A stretch of 27,326 bases of DNA, taken from Apostichopus californicus. Its lineage: Eukaryota; Echinodermata; Holothuroidea; Aspidochirotida; Stichopodidae. The position numbers and the translations under genes are program-made. Of the stretch, positions 10,527-21,100 are shown in pieces; position 1 is the first letter of the stretch, and each line of letters begins with the position of its first letter. The notes under the pieces were generated by a model. That model saw only the letters and a program-made list of their open reading frames with translations, searched no databases and was not told where the DNA came from. The stretch is taken from positions 1-27,326 of the forward strand of contig JAIPMN010019882.1 of the NCBI GenBank assembly GCA_020650975.1. The letters are read 5' to 3'.

Positions 10527-13320
10527 ATAATATACTTCTTAATGTTTCAGCTAAAGTAGTTTCGATTCATAGTAATAAATAATCTCGGTTTTTAAATGTT
10601 ACCGGTACTTCGACTCACCTCGATATGAGAAAAACGACGTAATATAGTTTATGTCTTTCTTAAGAAACATAACACTATCATTAATTTTATTGGAAATTGT
10701 TAACAACTATTAATGATTGCTTGAAGAATTATTAATGGATAATTTACAATAAACTAATGAACATGATTGTATATGAATATAATCCTTATTCCGGCAGAAA
10801 GAGTTTCCAAGAGTGTTAACACATAAAAGAAAAGATGGACGAGGTTTTGTATGGTAACTTGAACAATAATATTTCTATATTCTACAGATAATAAAGGCAA
10901 TAAAGCTGAATGGTACAAATAAGTGAATAACAAAGAGTACAATTAACCTAAGGCGCCAGATAGAAAGAAATAACTATATTAAAACTGTGTCTGAAGTCGA
11001 TTAAATTGATGGTGTAGTAGAGCTTGGCCTTTGCGTTGATTCGCAATAAAGAGTGCTTCATCAAAAGGCACTGCGGGGAATTATTAAATGATTAAAATTT
11101 CAACCAAAGACATTCTAATTGTTATATTGGGATCCACTTCAATTCATTGAATGGATGTCAGATATGGTAAGGAAAAAGGAAAGTCCATTCCGAAGTAGAA
11201 TTGATGAGATAATTAGATGAAAAGAAAGTCACTAAAGACTTGAAGGTCCTTCAGTCAAAACTTGAACGGATACACAGAACGTAGTAACGATAGCAATATA
11301 ATGGGTAACGCATTATTACGGCAAATCAATAGAGAACGGGGTGAGAGGCGATGGTTCCCCAACAACGGTGTATAAATCTCTGACTGGTATCAGGGCGCGG
11401 TACTTGCGTGGCGGGTAGGGCGACGATGTAGAGATTTTTAGATTTCTGATGAGCACATTTTTTTGTTTAATAAAAACTGGCCTGTTTTTTCTGGATGAAA
11501 ATCTCATTTAAAACATTCCAACATGTCTGTGACATATCTTTCAATTCTCCTAATATATATATGGTATGTATTTTTGCATAACTACCCACCCACGAAGTAG
11601 ACCAATATGCCAGTTTGGAGATACCAGCAGCTTATAGATTACGTAACAGGTCAAATGGTCGACTATGAATAGTAGCGTAACTCGACAGCTTGTTTACACA
11701 TAATGCATAAACTATAGCGTTGTAACTCCTAATACCGAACGTATTTGTACTGAAGTATTTCTTATTTTTTTTTCGCAATGGAGGATGAAATATCCATCGT
11801 TGATATTAAGCTATGGGACGTTTAAGGCTTTGAAGGTCTTTCTAAGGGAGCGAGGACTTATATGATAAGCTACGACGATATTTCCCATGTATAATTCATT
11901 GGTGCTAACTTTCTATACACTCGCGTAAACACTATGTGACAAATTAACTAACCTTATCGCTCATACTACGAACGCAGTATTATTATCACCCCGGACGTCT
12001 TTAGTCCTGAAGTGTAACACATCTTATCCGATGAAGGGCAATATTATTACTTAAATTTCTGAACTACCACAAATAAAAAAATATGTCCATTATCTTAACA
12101 TTTTCCCAGGAAATTATCGGCTTTTATCTCGTTCAATATAACTACAGTTTGCTCGCAACGACAACAACACAGATTTTAGTATTCACGAATCTTTCCAGAT
12201 TGATCACACACTCTGCCAGTGTGTAGAAGGCTGACAAGTGTTTCACTTACTGACTGACATATCAAACAATAGTAACTATACTTTCATCGTCTTGTGTATT
12301 TGCCGGAAATAATCGTTGCTACTATTGACGAATTAATAATCATTGAAACATGTTGGCTAATAAAACTGCAATAGGATCTATACATAAGTATGGAATAATT
12401 TATATTTACAGGAACGACTGGAAAGATATAAAATTGATATAAATGGAAAGATTAGTTGACAAATACTCGTTATTTGGTGGAATATGAGCAGACAAAACTA
12501 AAGGCAATCAGAGAGACATAATCCGCGTCTAATAAACTTTGATTTGGTTGATATCATCAACTCTATAATATTTACCATGAACAAAGCTTTGGCGGTAATC
12601 CGATCACTTTCGAACTCCACTGCTAAATTTATAAACCACTAAGAAAATAATAGCTTTAATCGTGTTAAATTAATCTCAACGTTTAATCAATACTCTTCAA
12701 CCTTATTATGTGTCACCAATGTAATGATTTACAGCTTCTTAACCTTTTATACCATAAACATAATTTACTGGATGGGTTATAAGCAAACTACGGGAAAGCC
12801 AATTTCCACACCCAGTTATTACATTATTTACTTCACTGCATGCGTAACACCAAACATGAACCAACAAAGAATTTATTTAGTCATAACATTCGTATTATTT
12901 CCACTACGGTATTCGTGTATATTGTATCTGAAAGTGTGTAGGATGTTTTGGCATATATTCTTCAATGATAACATTCAAGGACATCTTACATGAATTTGCC
13001 AAATATAAGTATAAAATTAATGGCTTGGTTTGTTTATTGGCCAGAAAAAAAGTCACCGTTGTCAGTAGTTGAAGCAGCAACATAACGTCTCTCCTATCCG
13101 TCCGTCAGTTGGTGAGTGTGTTGCTTTACGTTATATATCAAGGAAAACAGTTGTTTCCTTTATTTGTTTAAAATAAACATAAACATAATTGTTTGTAGAC
13201 CTAGTTAACTTTCAAAGCAATCGTAAACCTTGGTATGATAGAGATAATAAAAACAGTAAAGTTGTGAAGTAACTGTACAATCTCAGTAGGTTCAGTTTAA
13301 ACTGTATATCATGCATAAGT
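10527..13320. other. Unique AT-rich spacer, no gene recognised
   Basis: This lies between the two duplication units and has no detectable similarity to either. Open frames such as 10754-10942 (-), 11316-11507 (-) and 12724-12993 (+) have no family motifs. A slightly GC-richer patch lies at about 11330-11440. I see no RNA gene or repeat array. Confidence 0.5.
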
Positions 13321-13330
13321 CACTGCTATA

Positions 13331-14034
13331 GTGTGCAATGTATCAAAGCGAACGCATCAGGCTGATCAAGCAAGTTATAAAACGGATGTATCAAATATTG
13401 TAGATCTGTGTGATGGGAAGACTCTAAGACTCAATCCAAAGAAATCTAAGGAAATGGTTTTTGAGAATATAAATATTAAACATGAAGGTCTCGTATCATG
13501 TAAGTTAACCAAAATCTCAATTAAAGATGCGGAAGTAGAACGCACTCGTCAAACCGTATATCTAGGTGTTTGTATTGATGATAAACTGAGTTTCACTGGT
13601 CATATAAGCAGAATACTGAAACGGGTGTACTTCATAGTCTCAACACTATCGTATATATTTCCATATGTTCATGTTGATGTAAGGAAAAGAGTTTTCACTG
13701 CCAATATCTTACCACAATAATATATGCTGTTTCTGCTTTGTATCACTTATTACTAATAAAAGATAATAAGAGAATTATTACTTTTTTAGAGTATTGTTTT
13801 AGAATTTGTAATATAGATTTTAACTTTCTTATGAATACTGTAAACAATGCTGCTAAAAATGAGTTCATTAGAAGTGTAAATTGCATACAGAGAAATGACA
13901 GACATTCTTTGCATACCGAACTTAACTCTCTACTTCGTAAAAATACTAGGTATAATTTGAGAAACAAAGCAATAACACCAAAATTCAGAATTAATGTGTA
14001 TAGAAATAGTTTTATCGTGCTGCTATTTATTTAA
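13331..14034 (+). mobile_element. Decayed LINE 3' fragment (reverse transcriptase C-terminal part)
   Basis: The frame at 13331-13720 shows the conserved post-catalytic region of CR1/Jockey-type reverse transcriptases: LRLNPKKSKEMVF, then VYLGVCIDDKLSFTGHI. It stops at 13718-13720, and LINE-tail-like coding (for example RYNLRNKAITPKFR) resumes in another frame at 13738-14034, showing a frameshift. Endonuclease, palm and the FADD box are missing, so this is a 5'-truncated dead copy. The exact right end is not visible. It is not from the same region of the element as the copy at 26395. Confidence 0.75.
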
Positions 14035-16803
14035 AAAATGGTAATCTGGCTAATTGATTGCAGACAGCTGCACTTTGTTTTTGTTTTGTCTTTTGTACAC
14101 TAACATTTTAAAATAATATTTTCTTATTACGTACTCACTTTTGATGTCCTGTTTACAAATATTTATATTTCTACTGGAAATAAATAAATGAAAAAATGCA
14201 TGTGGGTTTGTCCGAAATACGAGAACGTTTACATAACCTGATATATTGAAACAGCACACATAATCGTAACCGTATTTGAGGACCATTCAAGTTTTGTTTG
14301 CATTTTGATTATGTAAAATAAACAGTTCTGTGTTTGATCTTACAAGAAGATGTATTTCGTGATCATCCCTCTTGTAATGGGCTGCTAATTGATGAACCTT
14401 TCAAACAATTTGTATTATGTGAGAAACTAATTATAAAAACGACGTGTAATATGGAATTATATAAAACATCTCGCAGTGCATAAACCCTCGCACCATCCGG
14501 CGCCTGTCACACCTATACGTGAAGAACATGTCTATTTACAGAACAATTGTAATGATTTTAAAGATACGTCAAGATATTCATTGATTTACCATTCAATTCC
14601 CCCCAAAAATACTTTACATAGTAAACATGAAACTAGCAATCTAATTAGGTCTTTATTTTGTGCCACGAGCTTTCACAATTCCCTTGAAGACAATATTTAA
14701 AAAAACAGACATACAGTTTACAATAAAATAACCCGATTTAACTATCAAGCTTGAACCGTTTTCATCGTTTAATCTGAGCCTGGCGGAAGTGGGATAACAA
14801 TAGAACGAGGAGCAGTAATATTAATGGGCGTTTACATTCATCCAAGACCAAGCATGATTGAGCAACTTTGTTAGTATTTGGCACCTCTAGAAGGCTCGAT
14901 ATGGCATCCTCAGGTTTTCTCTGTTGAGGACAGGGATTCTTTTGAATTCCCATTTGCAGGTATGGGGAGAACAATTTATCTATTTTTGTATGTGCCGGTT
15001 CCGTATATGGGTACTTTAGCTTTTATTATTAACTCTTCATAATAATTACTATTTATTTTATCTGAATATAACTAGCGATATTTAGGAGTTTTTCGCCCCT
15101 GGATATGCAGGGTTTCTGAGACTACTTGTTCTCTCGTAGCGAGTTTAGAACACCCAGTGGAGAAGACCACGGACTGTAGCATTTTGAGACAGTTTTTTGT
15201 TTTAACATTACTTTTTTGTTCTTTGTTGTACAAATCAGACTATTGGAAACAACATATTGAAGTTTTTGAATTGATGGGGATCCTATGCTATTGAGCAAAT
15301 TCTCGTCTACAAAAAATCACTAACTTTCCAACAACTAATAAAGTCAAAATTTACTATTGGTCGCTCTTAGGAAGTGACTCAAGAGTTTTCAGAAAATTCA
15401 TTATACTGGTAGTCCATCCTCTTGCGAACTAGATGTACAAACTCTGTGCAAACTCTAAACACTATGGCAGACACCGGTCTTTTGGGTTTCTACCAATTTA
15501 GCCATATCACGACTAAAGTGAACATTATCTTCACTAGTTGAAAAGACCTGTAACTGAGGGGAAACAAATTCCGAAAGGAAACCAATGGACTATTGGGACC
15601 ACAGTAGTCCAGTTTGTTCTGTTTTTTGGTTTGTGTTTTTTTGAAAATGTGATGCAAGGCTGCTATTGACAAATTATTGTACACGAACTGAATCCTCGGT
15701 ACAAAGAATTGCAAAGAATCAGTTAAAAAGAATTAAAATAAAATATTAAAATATTCTTGAACTGGTTCTTTCATTTTTATCATGTAAACAAACTCCCACA
15801 AACTATCAATTTTATGATAAATTGTCGTTATTTTGTGTCTGTTTGTCCAATAACCGTGCATGTAATTATCGACCTGTATTGTCACTCAAATCAGTTTTTT
15901 TAAACAACATCTTAAAATTTTGCCACAGACATATTGCTTTATTTACATGTCTTACACAGACAATCTGTGATATTGATACATAACCAGTTTCTGTCTGTCC
16001 TAGAATGAACATATGAAAGAGTTTATTCGTAGATACCTGCGTCAAAAATATAACGATATTAGCGATTTTATTATTTTTATTATCGTTCATGTACTGTTAA
16101 TTTTATAACATCTGCTGCAACTTATTTTATTCTTCGATGCTTACTAACAGCTGCTGTACTCGGGGAGGGAGGAGGTTGCTTTCTTATTATTTGTGTTTAC
16201 TCTTAAATTTTGGAAACATGACAACCTTACAAGAAAACATATTAAAATATGACAGTCACAGTGTCTGAGAAGCTTGTTTACAACTGTCAGCAGTGACGTC
16301 ACATAGAAGTGGGGGTCATTCTTGCCAGTATCCCTTGGTGCCCCTCCCAGTGCTAGATACAGAATTTCTCAGAACAGTGTTTACATGAAAGAAGTATCAA
16401 TTGATATCGAAATTATACAAAATAGTCGTCCGTCAGAAATCATGGGTAAATAGAAAAAGAATGCCCTGACGCGAAACATAATCATTTTCTTTTGTTAAAA
16501 GATCATTTCCTATTCAGAAGTAGAGGTTTAGGCACTCTAACCCACTCCCCGGATCCGTCTTGCCTATGGAGTCTCATCATTCCTCCCCTTAAGTGTTGCG
16601 TACCGTGGTTAGTAAAAGCAATGACAACTGACGAAACGTTTGCGGAAAATTATCGCGGTGATGAAAATGTTCTTTCCATTTTGTTTTATATGATATTCGA
16701 TGACATTTGTGGTTGCTTTCTTCTTTAACTAAACACCCAACAAAATAGTCGGATGAATAACTGATATTTGAAGCGAAATGTAGAATTTATCTTTTTTTTT
16801 ATA
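14035..16803. other. Spacer, no gene recognised
   Basis: The remaining spacer up to duplication unit B. Frames at 14476-14700 (+), 14762-14974 (-), 15490-15714 (-), 15866-16090 (-) and 16492-16728 (+) lack recognisable domains. The first could be further LINE debris, but I cannot show it. A full CRE palindrome TGACGTCA is at 16294-16301 in a relatively GC-rich patch. Confidence 0.45.
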
Positions 16804-16921
16804 CTAATGGAACTTACAAAATATATGGACAAAGTATAAACTTTAGTCTGTACTGACAAAGGGACTGCCATTCGATTAAGTTGGGCACATGAGCAATTTG
16901 AGGCAATGCGACTAAGCAATC

Positions 16922-17225
16922 GGTGTCACAGGAAACATTTAATATTTAGAAATAGCCGCAACCTTAATGGTCCATTTTGTTTTCCTAATATTTCGTTAGT
17001 TCATAGGCTAAATTAGCATATATCTTTCGATACATTATCCGAGTACTTAGGGGTAGAGAAAATCTTGGTGCCGATTTTTTTAGTAGTATTTTTGTAGTAT
17101 GTGTTAGTAGTAGTATTATATTTTGGAAAAAATATATAAATAAAAATATAAACAAATAAAATAAATAAACATGACATCTATTTTGGCTTCCTTATATTTC
17201 GTTAGTTCATAGGCTAAATTAGCAT
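16922..17225. repeat. Unit B copies of the left-edge repeat modules
   Basis: The GTCACAGGAAACATTTAATATTTAG module, then the TTCGATACATTATCCGAGTA module, then a degenerate TAAA tail and a partial second copy of the first module. They correspond to about 1063-1490 in unit A, with a deletion in the second copy. Confidence 0.7.
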
Positions 17226-17230
17226 ATATC

Positions 17231-17580
17231 TAGCCGAAGGTTAGAAGGTCATTTCGGTTAGTAAATTTAACAGGTATAGTCCTTATTGGCACATTGCCAA
17301 GGTTCTGGATTCGATCCCAGGCCAGGTCATAGATATGTGGGTTTTCCATCCAAGAGCAATCTACGGTTTGCCCATCTGAAATGACTTTCTAAATTAAAAG
17401 ATTCCAAATTTGAGTTTGAAAAAGTTTGAACTGGAAGCCACCCGACGTGTAAGTTGTAATCCATAAGCCTCATCGGGCTTCTCCCATGTACATTAGTGGT
17501 CGCCTAAATGTCGTAAAAATAAGTGCCTCATATGGACAATACAAGACAAAAGACGTAAACAAGAACAAGAACAATATATT
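17231..17580 (+). mobile_element. SINE-like element (tRNA-type head), unit B
   Basis: Counterpart of 1493-1838. Here the T-arm-like site is CTGGATTCGATCCCAG (about 17305-17320), which pairs better as a stem than in A. The tail contains an ACAAGAACAAGAACAA stretch. Same tentative classification. Confidence 0.4.
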
Positions 17581-17876
17581 GATGTTTCTCTTACTTTCAT
17601 GTATTTGCCAAGATTGGTCTATTAATTTTAATGCCACAAATTGGGTTAAGTGAATTTCAGTTTATGGTTCTTATAGTTATTTGTTTTCAATTTTAAGATT
17701 AAATTAGTAACAGTTGATTTTTCAAGAGTAACTTCAGATGCTTTACTTATTATTCAAAAAATATTGAATTATTATTCAAACCACCGGAAGATAGATGTAT
17801 ATTAGTTACAGTGTCATATTTCTTCTCTTCAAACTTCACCACTACATCACCACATTTTGAATTCATATCTTTGAAG

Positions 17877-18139
17877 CTAATTGACGGTTCGAGGACGTAA
17901 TTTCATTTCTGTATATTTCACGTTGTAACGACCTCCTGGGAGTTGATACCATTGAATGGTTTTGTAAGAGTCATGTCTGTCGAAGTAGAGACCGTTAATG
18001 TGAGAATAGTAATAACAATGATTAAACCACCAGCCTCCATGATAATAAGATGCACAGTTATAACTACTAGTTCTGTCGTTGTCGCGGTCCCAGGTAGAGA
18101 AGGACATGTTTCTATTATATGTACCCAAGTTGTCATTAT
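17877..18139 (-). CDS. FREP B exon 5 (calcium/ligand-binding end, stop)
   Basis: This 263-nt exon has a TTTCTAG acceptor and encodes residues 194-280. The calcium motif DRDND and the NCA...GGWW...NC pocket are intact. It has 15 replacements from A by hand count, including the first five residues of the exon and positions on both sides of the pocket (for example Thr to Tyr before NCA, Asn to His before the second Cys). Confidence 0.92.
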
Positions 18140-21100
18140 CTAGAAAGAAGAAGAAGCAGAAATATCGTTGAAACTTTCCAAATGAGAAACACTTAATGGA
18201 AGTTATAACTTCTGAATTGAATCTGTGACTTTTTAGCTATACTTATGAATTGATTACATGTATTTTTTTTAAGCCTCGACTCAGAAATAAGGAAACATGT
18301 CTGAAGTTTACATTAATATCATTTTCCATCCACCTCTTTGGTTTTTATGCACTTAATGTCTACTTAACATCAAATAAGGCTACTATTTTCGGATTTTTCA
18401 TCTGCCAAACCGTATTTTTTTGTGTCTTCTTGATATTATGACAAACATATCAATGGTTTCATGAATGCGTTAAAATTTGTTGTTATCGTTTTCAACCGTT
18501 TCCCGTTTACTCCACTTATAGCTACATGAAGTGCTGGTCTGTACCTTCCTTTAGAATTCTGACCAAATGATCTCATTTTAACCATTGAGTAATCATCTTT
18601 AGAAGTTTTAAATCAATGCAAACATTGGTGTCCCACAAATGTAATATTTCATTGAGAAACCTTGAAATTGATGATAACTTTCATCTTCCCTGGTGCGGCT
18701 TCACAGGAATAAGGTAACATGCTAATTATTTATATATACGTTATCAGTCATCTAACGGTCAAAACTGGTAACGCCTAAATGTAGAAAGGATTTTGCTCAT
18801 AATTCAAGTTGTTTTGTTTTCCTTCTTGTTCATCAGCTAATGATATTGCTAATGAAAAGTGATGAAATTTGAAATTAGCTATACCAGAGTTATTCATTTC
18901 TTATTCTTTTAAAGTACATTCTTTTCTTGTTGTTTATTTGAATATCGATTATTCTTTCGAAATTATTTCCATGAAAATAACTCATATTTCACAACTTTGT
19001 GTGATAATTCAATATTATAATACTAACTGTGCACAACTAACGAAGAACAGCACAACGTTGCTTGCTCATTTCTAAATGGTTTTATTTTACCTTCATTTTA
19101 GTCTTTCTATAAAGGATGGTACGTGGTGACATATAAATTTACTTTAAGTGGCTGAGCTGTGTAAACCATTACCTTGCGCTACTCGTCAAACAGTCAATGG
19201 TCTCAATTAACCTCAAGGAAACATTTTCATACACATTTTGAATGTTCACTTAAAGCAAATTAATAAGTGTTTTCACTCTTTTGAAACTCACTTTTCAAGG
19301 GATTAGTGATCTGTTTTACTTAGAAATAAATTTGATATGGCAGACATAAACATCTTAGAATGACCTCATAAAGTTAACATCCAATTGCTAATGGCATATG
19401 TCAACCGTAATTCATTAGCCGTGTTTTCCATTCGGATAATAAAATGTTCGAAATTCAATTTGGGGAGAATGGAAGCACTAAATGAACGGAGTATAAATAT
19501 TTCAACAAGTGATAATAGAAATATTGTACATTAAGCTTTAATATTTCTATTATGAAAGGAAAGACTTTCAACGGATGTCTAATTTAAAGCTCGAATTGTG
19601 AGCCTCAAGGCCCTCCTGGTCCATTAAGCGAATGTTCCTTTCGGATAATTACATGTTACGAAAATTCAATTTGACAACAGCAGCATTAAATAAACTAAGT
19701 ATCAATATTTCAACAAGTGATGATATATGCATTGCACAATAATAGTGGGTGTTATCTCGTGCTTCGATGCACGTTTCTTTAAATGACAGTTTTAATATTT
19801 CTTATTATTAAAGGTAGGACTTAAGACGGATGTCTAAATCGAAGCTCGAGTTGTAAGCCACAAGGCCCTCGTGATCGGAAAGACTTTAGATAAAATGAAA
19901 ACCTGTTTAACAGCTCACCTTGTTAAGCAGACTATGCATGTTGTATGAAGCGTTCGAATTGATATGTAAATGTTAATTAGGGGTAATTTGAATGAACTAT
20001 AAGTTGCAATAAATTTACTAACTTGCTGTGCTTTCAGGCAGATAGGTTCCAAGATCTGTCATTCTATATTTACTGATTTCATCGCTGATCCTGAAGAGGT
20101 CGTACTTGGCAAAGTAAGAATTACCATTCCTGCTGACCAGGTCGATACGTAGCTCGTAGTCACCTTGGTTAGTCAAGTAGGATAACTTGTCGTTACCGAG
20201 CCAAAATTCCCGTTGTAAATACCCAAAGCCGTCTTTGTAGTCGTCCCAACGTCGGTAAAAATCCACAGCACCATCAATTCTACGTTGAAATACCTGTTGG
20301 GGAAAAACAGGTATGATTTCAATGATCAATTCCAATGAGTTAAACTACATAATTGTCATATAAAGGCTGATATATATTAAATGTCATTCGAACATGTCTA
20401 CAGTATACGTACACATACCTTTTGTAGCAAGTATTTCATTTTCTGGAAGTGAATCAAGAAGTATTTCTCTATTCATTGTTTGTCGATGATTGCAATAATA
20501 TACACCTAACATCAATGTTGGACAACGAAGACAAAACATCAGGATTTGAAATTCCGATCTTTAGAGACATTTTTTTTAGAAACAAACTCGCAAAATGAGC
20601 AACAGATTGTCAATCTATTTTCTTGATACATGTTCCCCTTGAGGAGGATCTCAAAAATATATAAAGGCAAGACTGTATGGTTGCCATATATATCCTGCAT
20701 CCATTTTTTATTTGATAAATCAACACATTAATAACAGGTTAATGTACAATATCCCACCCCAAAAACAGAAAAAAAACATCTTGAACCAGGGAGTTGTTAT
20801 GGAACTCCCTGCTTGAACTCACCGTCCATCCGCCTCCATCTATTGAATTATTACAGTGGACGTTAAACGGTTCTGGAGCACCGTCGGGCTGAATCATGAA
20901 AATACCAGATTCAGTTTGATCATCACATTGTTCATAGGCTTCCTTGCAATCTCTCGGATACTGAGGCTCTTGGTAGTAGAAGTAAGAGGAACCTGATAAA
21001 ATAGCCGTCGAGGGAAAATACAAAAATGTGTTGTAAAAAACTTTCGAAATAACCAGATTAACCAGATTTAAGTAATTCAGAGATATGATGCCCTCTTCAA

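Noticed and set aside
12724..12993. 89-codon hydrophobic plus-strand frame
   Set aside because: Rich in Tyr/Ile/Phe, as expected from AT-rich random sequence; no motif, no repeat partner and no splice context.
14476..14700. 74-codon frame as a gene or LINE piece
   Set aside because: No recognisable motif; similarity to LINE tails is too vague to claim.
17918..18143. Alternative frames overlapping FREP exon 5 (also 2211-2402)
   Set aside because: Shadows of the real exon, which has the fibrinogen motifs and matching splice phases.
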